Assembly: GCF_022012435.1 (NCBI RefSeq)
Contig: NZ_JAKLUA010000001.1
Location: 1,240,001 to 1,304,000 of the forward strand
Reading direction: 5' to 3'
DNA length: 64,000 nt
DNA from: Bradyrhizobium zhengyangense
GTDB taxonomy: Bacteria; Pseudomonadota; Alphaproteobacteria; Rhizobiales; Xanthobacteraceae
The position numbers and the translations under genes are program-made. Shown here piece by piece: positions 52,859 to 63,650 of the stretch; the first letter of the stretch is position 1; the number at the start of each line of letters is the position of its first letter. Under the pieces are notes generated by a model, which was not told the origin of the DNA, searched no databases, and saw only the letters and a program-made list of their open reading frames with translations.

Positions 52859-54145
52859 ATGTTCCGATCGTACCCTGCTCCCCTCGCCGGTTCGTTGGTT
52901 GCCTCTCTCTGGCTCGCCTGTGCCGCGGGCCTGGCGCATGCGGAATCGATGGCCGACATCCAGGCGCTGGCGCAGAAGGAGCAGCAGCCGCTGCTCGACA
53001 CGCTGCGCGATCTCGTCAACATCGAAACCGGCAGCAGGGACATCGAGGGCCTGAACGTGATCGCAGGCCGCGTCGCCGATCAGCTCAAGCAGCTCGGCGG
53101 CGAGGTGGAGATCCTGCAACCCACCGACATCTATCGGCTCGACGACACGCCCGAGAAGATCGGCCCTGCCGTGCACGCCATCTTCAAGGGCACCGGCACC
53201 AAAAAGATCATGCTGATCGCCCACATGGACACGGTGTATCTGAAGGGCATGCTGAAGGACCAGCCGTTCCGCATCGACGGCGACAAGGCCTATGGCCTCG
53301 GCATCGCCGACGACAAGCAGGGCGTCGCGCTCATTCTCCACACCGTCGCGATGCTGCAGAAGCTGAACTTCAAGGATTTCGGCACGCTCACGGTGCTCAC
53401 CAACAGCGACGAGGAAATTTCCTCGCCCGGCTGGCGCAGGACCATCACCAAATTCGCCGCCGATCAGGACGTGGTGTTCTCGTTCGAAGGCGGCGGCACC
53501 GATGGCGCGGTGCGGCTTGCCACCAGCGGCATCGGCTCGGCCTATCTGACCGTAACAGGCAAGTCGTCGCATGCCGGCGCCAGGCCCGAGGGCGGCATCA
53601 ACGCGCTGTACGAGCTCTCGCACCAGGTGCTGCAGATGAAGGACCTGTCCAGGCCCGAGCAGGGCCTGAAGCTGAACTGGACCGTCTCAAAGGCCGGCAC
53701 CAACCGCAACGTGATCCCGGCCGAAGCCACGGCGCAGGCCGATGCACGCGCGCTCAAGGTCTCCGATTTCGACGAGCTGGAAAAGATTCTCCAGGAAAAG
53801 ATCAAGAATCGCCTGCTGCCGGACTCCAAGGTTGCGCTGAAATTCGAAGTGCGCCGCCCGCCGCTCGAGGCCAACGACGCCTCACGCCGCGTGGCAGCCT
53901 ACGGCAAGACGATCTATCAGGAGCTCGGACTATCCATGAACGTTGCCGAGAAGGCGACGGGCGGCGGCACCGACGCCGCCTTTGCCGCGCTCAAGACCAA
54001 GGGCGCCGTGGTCGAAGGCATGGGCCTGTCAGGCTTCGGCGCGCATTCCAATGACGCCGAATATGTGAGGCTCGACAGCATCGTGCCGCGCCTCTATTTG
54101 ACCACGCGAATGATCATGGATCTGTCGACGGGGAAGGTGAAATAG
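52859..54145 (+). CDS. Exported M20-family metallopeptidase (glutamate carboxypeptidase-like)
   Basis: 428-residue peptidase with a signal peptide (MFRSYPAPLAGSLVASLWLA ... AHAE). Zinc ligands and catalytic residues match M20: AHMDTVYLKG, GLGIADDKQG (bridging Asp), NSDEEISSPG (catalytic Glu pair), FEGGGTDGA, and GGGTDAAF. Similar enzymes (CPG2) hydrolyse C-terminal glutamate from folate or peptides. It follows dctM on the same strand and may supply an acid substrate for the transporter. Confidence 0.9.
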   Translation: MFRSYPAPLAGSLVASLWLACAAGLAHAESMADIQALAQKEQQPLLDTLRDLVNIETGSRDIEGLNVIAGRVADQLKQLGGEVEILQPTDIYRLDDTPEKIGPAVHAIFKGTGTKKIMLIAHMDTVYLKGMLKDQPFRIDGDKAYGLGIADDKQGVALILHTVAMLQKLNFKDFGTLTVLTNSDEEISSPGWRRTITKFAADQDVVFSFEGGGTDGAVRLATSGIGSAYLTVTGKSSHAGARPEGGINALYELSHQVLQMKDLSRPEQGLKLNWTVSKAGTNRNVIPAEATAQADARALKVSDFDELEKILQEKIKNRLLPDSKVALKFEVRRPPLEANDASRRVAAYGKTIYQELGLSMNVAEKATGGGTDAAFAALKTKGAVVEGMGLSGFGAHSNDAEYVRLDSIVPRLYLTTRMIMDLSTGKVK

Positions 54146-54148
54146 CGG

Positions 54149-55531
54149 TCAGCTTCGGCCAAGGGCGGAGGCATCCTTCTCCGCCAGGCGGAACCGCAGC
54201 GTGAACTCGGCGCCGCCGCCGGGACGATTGTCCACCGCAACCGTTGCGGCGTGATCGTCGGCGACGCCCCGCACGATCGAGAGGCCGAGGCCCGCACCGT
54301 CGCTGCGCTGGCGATCCCTGCGCCAGAAGCGCTGGAAGATCAGCTCACGCTCCTCTTCGGTCACGCCGGGGCCGCAATCGCGCACGCGCACCGAACCGTC
54401 GTCGCCCACCTCGACGTCGACGGACGTCTCCTTCGCAGTGAACTTGATGGCGTTTTCGGCGAGGTTGAAGACCGCGCGCTGGAGCATCTCGGAATTGCCG
54501 TGGATGAGCACAGGCGCCTCGGCGCCTTTGAGCGCGATGTCCTTGTGCTGCGCAATCGCCAGGGGCGCAATCGCACCGACCACCTCGGCGCAGACGGCGC
54601 GCAAGTCGGCGGTCTCGCCGGGATCGAGCACCAGCGTGTCGAGCTCGGCGATCTCCAGGAGCTGGGTGACGATCCGGCTCATGCCTTCGATATCGTCATG
54701 CAGGAGTTGCCTGACCGCACTGTTGCCGAGCGTCTCGATCCGCGTGCGCAGGATCGCGAGCGGCGTGCGCAGCTGATGGGCTGCGTCGGCCGTGAACCGG
54801 CGCTGCACGCGAAAGCCGTCCTCGAGGCGGTCGAGCGCCTGGTTGACGGCGGTGACGAGCGGCATGATCTCGCGCGGAATCTGCTCCGTGGGCAGACGGA
54901 CGTCCGTGCGCGACGGGCCGATATTGCTGGCCTCTTCCGAGGCCTTCCAGAGCGGCGCGATCGCGCGGCGGAAGATGAAAATGTCGATGGCGAGCAGGAT
55001 CAGAAGAATGGGAATGGTGATCCACCCGACCCGGCGGAAGAAGTTGGACACGATGTCGTCGGTGATGACGTCGCGATGGGACAGGTCTTCCCCGACCCTG
55101 ATGTGGAAGGTGGCGCTGTCGATCGTCTGCGTCACTTCGGCACCCGAGATCGTGTCCGACCTCGCATCACCCGTCTTCTTGTGCGAGGAGAACAGCAGGT
55201 GGCCGTTGTCATCGCGGATATCGTACTGATAGCGGCCATAGGCTTCCGAATAGAGGCCTCGCAGACTCTCCGGCAGATTGAACGTCACCTTGCCGTCGGG
55301 CTGGACAACGATGCGTTCGGCGAGCGTCTCGGCCTGGGTCCGCATCGCCGCTCGATGCAACTGGTCGATCTCGGAATTCAGCAGCCAGAACAGGACCAGC
55401 GGCAGGAAGATCGCCACCACAGCGACCGCGATGATGTGCAAGAACACGATGCGCGAGATCAGCGATTTGAACGACGGCGCCCGGATTTTGGATCCGGTCA
55501 GGGACCTGATCTGGAATCCGAGCCGGGCCAC
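54149..55531 (-). CDS. TctE-like sensor histidine kinase
   Basis: 460-residue membrane sensor. TM1 at about 25-50 and TM2 at about 175-200 enclose a periplasmic domain of the 2CSK_N type found in TctE/QseC-like kinases. A HAMP-like linker follows, then a HisKA with DAAHQLRTPLAILRTRIE (the phosphorylated His) and an ATPase domain (ENAIKF, DCGPGV, GLGLSIVRG). It pairs with the response regulator just upstream in transcription (1-bp gap). Convergent with the M20 gene, 3 bp away. Confidence 0.93.
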   Translation of the reverse strand: MARLGFQIRSLTGSKIRAPSFKSLISRIVFLHIIAVAVVAIFLPLVLFWLLNSEIDQLHRAAMRTQAETLAERIVVQPDGKVTFNLPESLRGLYSEAYGRYQYDIRDDNGHLLFSSHKKTGDARSDTISGAEVTQTIDSATFHIRVGEDLSHRDVITDDIVSNFFRRVGWITIPILLILLAIDIFIFRRAIAPLWKASEEASNIGPSRTDVRLPTEQIPREIMPLVTAVNQALDRLEDGFRVQRRFTADAAHQLRTPLAILRTRIETLGNSAVRQLLHDDIEGMSRIVTQLLEIAELDTLVLDPGETADLRAVCAEVVGAIAPLAIAQHKDIALKGAEAPVLIHGNSEMLQRAVFNLAENAIKFTAKETSVDVEVGDDGSVRVRDCGPGVTEEERELIFQRFWRRDRQRSDGAGLGLSIVRGVADDHAATVAVDNRPGGGAEFTLRFRLAEKDASALGRS

Positions 55532-55532
55532 G

Positions 55533-56207
55533 TTATTTCTCCTCGGCCATCATGTAGCCGACGCCACGAATGGTGTGGATCACGACCTTGGCGCCATGTT
55601 CGGTGAGCTGCTTGCGCAGCCGGGAGACATAGACCTCCACCGCGTTGGAGGCGACCTCGCCCTCGATCCCGAAGATGTGATCTTCGACGTTCTTCTTCGG
55701 CACCACCCGCCCCTGCCGGCGCAGCAGGATCTCCAGCACGGAGGTCTCGCGCGAGGAGATGATCCGCGGCTTGTCGTCGACGAAGATCTGGCGGCTCTCG
55801 GTGTCGTAGACGAGATTGGCAAGCCGCAATGAACGGCCGAGCAATTGCCCCGGACGGCGCAGGATCGCCTCCAGCCGCGCCACCAGCTCCTCCATCGCGA
55901 ACGGCTTTGCCAGATAGTCGTCGGCGCCGCTGCGCAGGCCGTTGACGCGGTCCTGCAAGCCGCCGCGCGCGGTCAGCACCAGCACCGGCAGCGGCTCCAT
56001 CTGCCGTCGCAGCTCGCGCAGCACCGACAGGCCGTCGCCGTCGGGCAGGCCGAGGTCCAGGATCATCGCGGCATAGCTGACATTGTGCACCGCCTCGCGA
56101 GCCTCCTCGGCACTACCGACGATATCGCTCTCATAGCCGGCCGCTGCCAGCCCGTTGGCCACGAGCCGCGACAACTCGGCGTTGTCCTCGACGATCAGAA
56201 GGCGCAT
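55533..56207 (-). CDS. TctD/OmpR-like response regulator
   Basis: 224-residue two-domain regulator. Receiver domain with Asp51 (MILDLGLPDGDG) as phosphorylation site, acidic pair VEDN near the N-terminus, and Lys in AKPFAMEELVARL. C-terminal OmpR-type winged helix (SRETSVLEILLRRQGRVV, VEVYVSRLRKQLTEHGAKVV). It is the first gene of a two-gene unit with the sensor kinase. By analogy with TctDE it may control the TRAP genes. Confidence 0.94.
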   Translation of the reverse strand: MRLLIVEDNAELSRLVANGLAAAGYESDIVGSAEEAREAVHNVSYAAMILDLGLPDGDGLSVLRELRRQMEPLPVLVLTARGGLQDRVNGLRSGADDYLAKPFAMEELVARLEAILRRPGQLLGRSLRLANLVYDTESRQIFVDDKPRIISSRETSVLEILLRRQGRVVPKKNVEDHIFGIEGEVASNAVEVYVSRLRKQLTEHGAKVVIHTIRGVGYMMAEEK

Positions 56208-56493
56208 GCAGTGAATCCAAACTTCCGGCATTTCCGACCGCGCGTACGCGGCGATTGCCGATCTCTTCCACCAATCGGCGGATTGGGCCAGCGAAAAATG
56301 GCGCTCGCGAGGTGGACGCGCTGCTGCCGACCCGTGCTCGGCCAGATCACCCTGGTCTGGCCGGCGCAGTACACTACGCCAGTCTGGCGGGAATGTGTGT
56401 TGGCGGATCCGCCTGCCGCTGCCATGAAGGGAGGCAAGGCCAAGTTGCCGTCACGGTGATGCGGTCGTGGCGGACCAAGCGCGGGAGCAGCAC

Positions 56494-57483
56494 ATGTCTA
56501 TTCTGAAGTTCGCGCTCGCATCCGTTTTTTGTCTGATCGCCACCCTGGCCCATGCCGCCGGCTTTCGCCTCATCGAGGTTCCGGCCGTATCAGGCTTTCC
56601 GGCGATCCAGGCGGCCGTGTGGTCGCCCTGTCGCGAGCCTGTCGGCGAGGTCAAGCTTCGCACGTCGACATTGCCTGCGACGGAGAACTGCGCGATCTCA
56701 GGTGACAAGCTACCTCTGATCGTCATTTCGCATGGCTATGGCGGAGGCTTCACCGGCCACCATGATACGGCCGAGACGCTTGCTGACCGCGACTTCGTCG
56801 TTATCGCGCTCAGCCATCCCGTCGATACCGGTGGCGGCGACATGAGCCGTGCCGACACGCTCGCCGCATTCACCGAGCGCCCGACCGACATCAAGCGCGT
56901 GATCGACTACATGCTGACCGCATGGCCTGATCATGCGAAGCTCGCACCCGAACATATCGGCTTCTTCGGCTTTTCACGCGGCGGCTACACCGGCCTGGTC
57001 GCCGCGGGCGGCAATCCCGATCTGCGCAAGATGATCGCCTTCTGCCCAGAGAGCTCGCCCAAACCGGATTGTGCACAACTGCGACGCAACGAGATCCCGG
57101 CGCTGGCCTTCACTCACGATCCGCGCATCAAGGCGCTCGTCATTGCCGACCCGGCGTTCGGCCCGCTGTTCGACCCTGACGGCCTGAAAGAGGTGAACAT
57201 CCCGGTGCAGCTCTGGGCCTCTGCACTGAGCGGAGAGGACCGGACCGGCGGCGAAGTCACTCTGGATTATGTCTCAACGATCATGCGCGATCTTCCGGCC
57301 AGGCCCGACTATCATCTGGTGCAAAATGCCGGTCATTTCGTCTTCCTTCCGCCCTGCACGGAGGATCTGGCGAAGAGGCGCCCCAACATCTGCACCGACA
57401 GGCCGGGATTTGATCGCGTCGCGTTTCATGCGCAGCTCAACGCCGCCGCATTGGCGTTCTTCCGGGCGCACCTGAAGGACTGA
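56494..57483 (+). CDS. Exported alpha/beta-hydrolase (dienelactone-hydrolase-like)
   Basis: 329-residue hydrolase. Signal peptide MSILKFALASVFCLIATLAH (cut near HAAGF). The core shows ISHGYGGGF, nucleophile elbow FGFSRGGYTGL, and HFVFLPPC near the C-terminal His. It is of the predicted dienelactone hydrolase/acetylhydrolase type, periplasmic. Substrate unknown. It ends at a strong terminator 5' of the first dctP. Confidence 0.87.
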   Translation: MSILKFALASVFCLIATLAHAAGFRLIEVPAVSGFPAIQAAVWSPCREPVGEVKLRTSTLPATENCAISGDKLPLIVISHGYGGGFTGHHDTAETLADRDFVVIALSHPVDTGGGDMSRADTLAAFTERPTDIKRVIDYMLTAWPDHAKLAPEHIGFFGFSRGGYTGLVAAGGNPDLRKMIAFCPESSPKPDCAQLRRNEIPALAFTHDPRIKALVIADPAFGPLFDPDGLKEVNIPVQLWASALSGEDRTGGEVTLDYVSTIMRDLPARPDYHLVQNAGHFVFLPPCTEDLAKRRPNICTDRPGFDRVAFHAQLNAAALAFFRAHLKD

Positions 57484-57659
57484 CGTGTAGCGCAGCCGCT
57501 TATGCGAGATTGCCTGACACGCCATCCCACACAGCTCGAGCGTTCACCACCAATAACCACCTCCCCGGCGCTCTTACGAAGCGCGTGGGCGCGACGTGTC
57601 TTCGCTCCGGAAGGGGATTGCGCTCAGAGGTTGGCCTCTCGCGTGGGTGCCCTCGAGCA

Positions 57660-57689
57660 AAAGCCCCGGAGCGTTTGCTCCGGGGCTTT
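57660..57689. terminator. Bidirectional rho-independent terminator
   Basis: Perfect 13-bp stem AAAGCCCCGGAGC-GTTT-GCTCCGGGGCTTT between the convergent hydrolase and dctP genes. Confidence 0.9.
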
Positions 57690-57710
57690 CCCTCACGCGG
57701 GACGCCGCGC

Positions 57711-58799
57711 TCAGCTCTGCGAGTGTCGCGCCATGAAGATGTCGTAGCCGACTTCGGCGACCTGGAACCAGGCATAGCTGTCGTTGGAGAATTTGGTGAG
57801 GGACTCGTAGACCTTCTTGAAGTTGGGATTGGTCGCCGAGACCTCGTCGTGCAGCTCTTTCGCCGCCTTGTAGCAGGCGTCCATGATCGGCGGCGAGAAG
57901 GCATGCAGCTTGGTGCCGTTGGCAAGCAGCTTCTTCAACGCCAGCGGATTGGCCTGATCGTAGCGCGCCATCATGTAGTTGTTGGAGTAATGGCCTGCCT
58001 GCGTGAGTACGCTCTGGTAATATTTCGGCAGCGCGTTCCATTTGTCGAGATTGACGAAAGCGAGCAGCATCGGACCGCCTTCCCACCAGCCGGGATAGTA
58101 ATAGTGCGGCGCGATCTTGTAGAAGCCGAGCTTCTCGTCGTCATAGGGGCCGACCCATTCGGCGCCATCGATAGTGCCCTTCTCGAGCGCCGGATAGATG
58201 TCACCACCGGCAAGCTGTTGCGGTACGACGCCAAGCTTCAGCAGCACGCGGCCGGCGAAGCCGCCGATGCGAAATTTCAGGCCCTGGAGATCGTCGACGG
58301 TGTTGACCTCCTTCCTGAACCAGCCGCCCATCTGGCAGCCGGTATTGCCGGCGAGCAGCGAGGTGACGTTGTAGCTCTTGTAGAAGTCGTTGAGGATTTC
58401 CTTGCCCCCACCCAGCATGTACCAGGCCTGGTTGACGCGCATGTTCGGACCGAATGGCACCGACGAGCCGAAGGTGAAGGTCGGGTCCTTGCCGAAATAA
58501 TAGTAGGACGCGGTGTGGCCGATCTCGCAGGTGGCGTTCTGCACGGCGTCGAGCACCTGGAGGCCCGGCACGATCTCGCCGGCTGCGAAAGGCTGGATCT
58601 GAAATTTGTTGTCGGTCGCCTCCGCAACCATCTTGCACATCAGCTCGGCGCCGCCGTAGAGCGTGTCGAGCGATTTCGGCCAGCTCGTCGGCATGCGCCA
58701 TTTGATCTCCGGCATCGACTGCGCGATCGCGGGAGAAGCGAGCGTGGCGGCACCGGCCGCAGCAAGCCCCGTGACCTTGATAAAGTCTCGTCTCTTCAT
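57711..58799 (-). CDS. dctP: TRAP solute receptor, TakP-like (copy 1)
   Basis: 362-residue periplasmic receptor with a Tat-type signal peptide (MKRRDFIKVTGLAAAGAATL ... AIAQ). Family segments: [61 protein letters not shown] and [17 protein letters not shown], the last typical of the TakP group that binds 2-oxo acids. It is close kin to the receptor at 59584 and likely works with dctQM. Starts at ATG 58799. Confidence 0.93.
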   Translation of the reverse strand: MKRRDFIKVTGLAAAGAATLASPAIAQSMPEIKWRMPTSWPKSLDTLYGGAELMCKMVAEATDNKFQIQPFAAGEIVPGLQVLDAVQNATCEIGHTASYYYFGKDPTFTFGSSVPFGPNMRVNQAWYMLGGGKEILNDFYKSYNVTSLLAGNTGCQMGGWFRKEVNTVDDLQGLKFRIGGFAGRVLLKLGVVPQQLAGGDIYPALEKGTIDGAEWVGPYDDEKLGFYKIAPHYYYPGWWEGGPMLLAFVNLDKWNALPKYYQSVLTQAGHYSNNYMMARYDQANPLALKKLLANGTKLHAFSPPIMDACYKAAKELHDEVSATNPNFKKVYESLTKFSNDSYAWFQVAEVGYDIFMARHSQS

Positions 58800-58913
58800 G
58801 ATTTCCTGCCCTGATGTATCAGTGATTGTGGGCCTTCTTGCCGAGGCTTGAGGCCTAGAATGGCGCAAGGGCGATGCGAATGCCATCGTCATCGCACTGC
58901 GGCATGGAAAAAT

Positions 58914-58943
58914 GGGCCCGGCCTCGCGGAGCGAGGTCGGGTC
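58914..58943 (-). terminator. Terminator downstream of the 75-aa gene
   Basis: On the minus strand GACCCGACCTCGC-TCC-GCGAGGCCGGGCCC followed by ATTTTT, about 150 bp after the 75-aa gene and before the dctP promoter. Confidence 0.6.
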
Positions 58944-59096
58944 GTTGGTCTTACGACTTAAGCCGTAGACGATACGCCCTTATGCTCATCGCTTCAAAAA
59001 TTTTGCGCCACAGCACAATTCGGATTAAGCGATTATGGATTCACGGCTGTGTTTTGCCCGAATTATCAGCCGCCTGCGCGCCGTCTTACCATCTTG

Positions 59097-59324
59097 CTAA
59101 ATTTCTTCCACGCGAAGCGGCACAATTGTCCCGGCGGGATGAGTTCTTCCGGGCCAATGGCCCCAAACGACTTTCGCGTCGAAATCCCTGCCGGGACAGC
59201 GAACGTTGATCACGTCACCCACCACGGGCGCGACATCCAAAGAATAGTTCTCGTCGGGATCTAGCTCCCGCTCAGTCACAATCTCTCCCGACTTGAGGCG
59301 AATTCGTTTGACCCAGTATCGCAC
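59097..59324 (-). CDS. Hypothetical protein, 75 aa
   Basis: 75-residue protein, GTG start at 59324 with GAGAGGA upstream (MRYWVKRIRLKSGEIVTERE). It is beta-rich and mildly acidic in the first half (ENYSLDVAPVVGDVINVRCP), no membrane segment. It lies alone between the two dctP genes on their strand. I do not recognise a family. Confidence 0.6.
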   Translation of the reverse strand: MRYWVKRIRLKSGEIVTERELDPDENYSLDVAPVVGDVINVRCPGRDFDAKVVWGHWPGRTHPAGTIVPLRVEEI

Positions 59325-59525
59325 GCGCTGATCCTCTCGCCTCGCCTATCGGATAGCCGCCGCGTCGCCAATTTCGGATTATACGATTATTGCATTTTGC
59401 TCCTGTTTTGCCCGACGAGTCAAACGGCTTCCGCGAATGCTGAGCGGTTGGCACGCCCTCCCCCAATTTCTACTGTGCATGGGGTTGTTTTCGGATTTCG
59501 CGTGCGCCTGCCGCTTCGCGCACGA

Positions 59526-59557
59526 AAAAGCCCGGCCTCGCGAACGAGGCCGGGCCA
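59526..59557 (-). terminator. Rho-independent terminator of the second dctP gene
   Basis: AAAAAGCCCGGCCTCG-CGAA-CGAGGCCGGGCCATT; on the minus strand it ends in a T-run (GGGCTTTTTC). 27 bp after the dctP stop. Confidence 0.9.
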
Positions 59558-59583
59558 TTCCGTCTGACAGCTTGAGCCGACGA

Positions 59584-60747
<1,164 letters not shown>

Positions 60748-60869
60748 TCAATCCGCGTCGAACCGAAGGGGCTTTGTGCCGTGGCGTTTAACACGGAAGC
60801 CCCTGCCACGGAACGCGACATTGGCATGACAGGGGGCGACGAAAGTCGCATGTCCCCAGATGATCCGCG

Positions 60870-62012
60870 TCAGGCTGCGGAAACCGCGCCCTTGAGCTGG
60901 TCCCGGACCTGTCCCGCAATGGCGCGATAGATCGCCGCATGCGGGCCATCGGGTTCGCTGTCCACGACGGGATTGCCGGCGTCGGATGTGGCGCGAATCG
61001 CCATGTGCAGCGGGATCTCGCCCAGGAACGGTACCCCGAGCTTCTCGGCCTCGTGGCGCGCGCCGCCGTGGCCGAAGATGTCGGATTTTGTGCCGCAATG
61101 CGGGCACTGGAAGTAGCTCATGTTCTCGACGATGCCCAGCACGGGCACGTTGACCTTCCTGAACATTGCGAGCCCCCGCCGCGCGTCGATCAGCGACAGG
61201 TCCTGCGGAGTCGAGACAATCACGGCGCCCTTCAGCGGCACGTTCTGCGCCAGCGTGAGCTGCGCATCGCCCGTGCCCGGCGGCATGTCGACGACGAGTA
61301 CGTCAAGCGTGCCCCATGCGACGTCGCGCAGCATCTGCGTCACCGCCGACATCACCATCGGGCCGCGCCAGATCATCGCGGTCTCTTCCTCGACCAGGAA
61401 GCCGATCGACATGATGGCGAGGCCGAAGCGCCGGAGCGGAATCATCTTGCGCTCGCCGTCGAGCTCCGGCTTCTCGTGCAGCCCGGTCAGCCGCGGCACA
61501 GAAGGACCGTAAATGTCGGCATCGAGCAGCCCGACCTTGAGACCGAGGTCGCGCAGGCCCAGCGCCAGGTTGAGCGCGGTGGTCGACTTGCCGACGCCGC
61601 CCTTGCCGGAGGCGACCGCGATCACGGCAGCGACGCCCGGAATCTCGGACTGCCGCGCCATCGGCGATTGGGCGCCGCCCTGTGGCGGCGGCTTGTGGGC
61701 GTGGACCGGCTGCACGCCTGGTGTGCCACGGCTCGGCTGCGGGGGCGGTGGAGGCGTGCTGCCGGGCTTGCGCTCGGCGGTCAGGGCGACCATCACCGTG
61801 GTGACGCCGGGAATGGCCCGCACGGCGGCCTCGGCCTCGGCCCGGACCGATTCCCAGGCCCGCGCTTCGGCGGCATCGACGTTGATCGAGAAGAGCACCT
61901 TGCCGTCGGAGGCGCTGATCGCGCTCAGCACATTGGCATTGGTGAGCGCGACCCCGCGGGGCGACTTGATCTTGGCGAGGCTGTCGAGGACCTGTTGCTG
62001 CGTCACGCTCAA
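60870..62012 (-). CDS. Mrp/ApbC-type Fe-S carrier ATPase
   Basis: 380-residue Mrp/NBP35-like ATPase that carries Fe-S clusters to target proteins. N-terminal DUF59/MIP18 domain (about 1-90) ends before a Pro-rich linker, then the P-loop ASGKGGVGKSTTALNLALGL, DADIYGPSVPRLTG, and a Cys pair in FQCPHCGTKSD which binds the cluster between subunits. Length and order are normal. Confidence 0.93.
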   Translation of the reverse strand: MSVTQQQVLDSLAKIKSPRGVALTNANVLSAISASDGKVLFSINVDAAEARAWESVRAEAEAAVRAIPGVTTVMVALTAERKPGSTPPPPPQPSRGTPGVQPVHAHKPPPQGGAQSPMARQSEIPGVAAVIAVASGKGGVGKSTTALNLALGLRDLGLKVGLLDADIYGPSVPRLTGLHEKPELDGERKMIPLRRFGLAIMSIGFLVEEETAMIWRGPMVMSAVTQMLRDVAWGTLDVLVVDMPPGTGDAQLTLAQNVPLKGAVIVSTPQDLSLIDARRGLAMFRKVNVPVLGIVENMSYFQCPHCGTKSDIFGHGGARHEAEKLGVPFLGEIPLHMAIRATSDAGNPVVDSEPDGPHAAIYRAIAGQVRDQLKGAVSAA

Positions 62013-62029
62013 AGCGCATCTCCTAGAGG

Positions 62030-62078
62030 GAGCATGATCCGGAAAAGTGTGAAGCGGTTTTCCGACCAGATCATGCTC
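62030..62078. repeat. GAGCATGAT-type inverted repeat
   Basis: GAGCATGATCCGGAAAAGTG... and ...GTTTTCCGACCAGATCATGCTC: outer arms GAGCATGAT/ATCATGCTC and inner CCGGAAAA/TTTTCCG. A recurrent intergenic element in Bradyrhizobium-type genomes. It lies upstream of the Mrp gene. Confidence 0.8.
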
Positions 62079-62120
62079 AAGATATCAGGATGCCCCATTA
62101 GAGCGGAAACGGCCAAAAGG

Positions 62121-62558
62121 CTACTGCCTGCCGATATCGTCAGCCATCTCGGCCGGGGCTGCCCCCTGCTCCTGCGCCGCCTCGTAATTGAGCTCGATCA
62201 TGACCCCGTTGGGGTCGTGGACGAAGATCTGCCAGAGCTCGCCGCCTGGCACCTGACGGGAGTCGAATTTCATGCCCCTGGACGTCAGGCGCTGCTTCAT
62301 GCCGTCGAAGCCCCGGCTGGCGAAGGCGACGTGGTGGACCACGCCGGAATCCGGCTTTTGCGGCTCGGAGGTCGGGGAAATATCGACGAGGTGCACCACC
62401 GGCTTGCCCTCGCTGTACATCCAGGCCCCCGGGAAGGCGAAATTCGGCCGGGTGCCTTTCTCCAGGCCCAGCACGTCCTCATAGAAGCGGACCGTCTCGG
62501 CCAGATTCCGGGTCCGGATGTTGAAATGATCGAGGACACCAACGCTCACGCCGCCCAT
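62121..62558 (-). CDS. VOC-family glyoxalase-like protein
   Basis: 145-residue VOC protein. LDHFNIRTRNLAETVRFYEDVLG at the start, VHHVAFASRGFDGMKQRL in the middle and IFVHDPNGVMIELNYE at the end carry the metal ligand His/Glu of the two repeats. Its substrate is unknown. Start MGGVSVG at 62558; the gene stands alone downstream of the Mrp gene's promoter region on the same strand. Confidence 0.87.
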   Translation of the reverse strand: MGGVSVGVLDHFNIRTRNLAETVRFYEDVLGLEKGTRPNFAFPGAWMYSEGKPVVHLVDISPTSEPQKPDSGVVHHVAFASRGFDGMKQRLTSRGMKFDSRQVPGGELWQIFVHDPNGVMIELNYEAAQEQGAAPAEMADDIGRQ

Positions 62559-62747
62559 TGTTTCGCTCCCTTGTTTTGAAGTCCTTTAGTCCCGCCATCC
62601 TAGCACAGGGGGCGGCCAAACGAAGCCGTTGCCCTCAGCCCTTAAGGGTTTATGGTGCGCCCGGCCGCCCTTGGGCGGAACCTCAAGGACCCCGGCTGGC
62701 GCCCCTCGCCCGGCTGCAACCGTAAAACTCAAGCTACGGACACACAC

Positions 62748-63620
62748 ATGGCTAAAGTCGCTTTCCTCGGTCTCGGCGTGATGGGCTTCCCCATGGCCGG
62801 ACACCTCGTGAAAAAAGGGGGCCATGAGGTCACCGTCTACAACCGCACCGCCGCCAAGGCGAAGGAGTGGGCGGACAAGTTCGGCGGCAAGACGGCACCG
62901 ACCCCGAAGGCTGCAGCCGAGGGCCAGGACTTCGTGATGTGCTGCGTCGGCAATGACAACGATCTGCGCGCGGTCACGATCGGCCCCGACGGTGCATTCG
63001 CCGGCATGAAGAAGGGTGCGATTTTCGTCGACCACACCACCGCCTCTGCCGAAGTCGCACGCGAGCTCGACGCGGCCGCGACCAAGGCCGGCTTCAAGTT
63101 CATTGACGCCCCCGTCTCCGGCGGCCAGGCCGGCGCCGAGAACGGCGTGCTGACGGTGATGTGCGGCGGCGCGCCGGATGACTATGCCGGCGCCGAGCCG
63201 ATCATCTCCGGCGCCTATGCACGGATGTGCAAGCTGCTCGGGCCCGCCGGGAGCGGCCAGCTGACCAAGATGGTCAACCAGATCTGCATCGCCGGACTCG
63301 TACAGGGCCTCTCGGAAGGCATCCACTTCGCCAAGAAGAGCGGCCTCGACGTCGCGGCCGTGATCGAGACCATTTCCAAGGGCGCGGCGCAGTCCTGGCA
63401 GATGGAAAACCGCTACAAGACCATGAACGAGGGCAAGTACGATTTCGGCTTCGCGGTCGAATGGATGCGCAAGGACCTCTCGATCGCGCTCGCCGAAGCC
63501 CGCCGCAACGGCGCCAACCTGCCGGTCACCGCGCTGGTCGACCAGTTCTATGCTGAGGTCGAGAAGATGGGCGGCAAGCGCTGGGATACGTCGAGCCTGC
63601 TCGCGCGTCTCAATCGCTGA
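62748..63620 (+). CDS. 3-hydroxyisobutyrate-dehydrogenase-like NAD(P) enzyme
   Basis: 290-residue beta-hydroxyacid dehydrogenase. Cofactor fold MAKVAFLGLGVMGFPMAGHL, the family signature DAPVSGGQAGAENGVLTVM, and the catalytic Lys in GQLTKMVNQI. The family includes 3-hydroxyisobutyrate, tartronate semialdehyde and glyoxylate/succinic semialdehyde reductases; substrate not readable. Starts at ATG 62748. A hairpin follows its stop. Confidence 0.9.
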   Translation: MAKVAFLGLGVMGFPMAGHLVKKGGHEVTVYNRTAAKAKEWADKFGGKTAPTPKAAAEGQDFVMCCVGNDNDLRAVTIGPDGAFAGMKKGAIFVDHTTASAEVARELDAAATKAGFKFIDAPVSGGQAGAENGVLTVMCGGAPDDYAGAEPIISGAYARMCKLLGPAGSGQLTKMVNQICIAGLVQGLSEGIHFAKKSGLDVAAVIETISKGAAQSWQMENRYKTMNEGKYDFGFAVEWMRKDLSIALAEARRNGANLPVTALVDQFYAEVEKMGGKRWDTSSLLARLNR

Positions 63621-63650
63621 CGACTGACGGACGATCGTCCCAAGCTGAGC

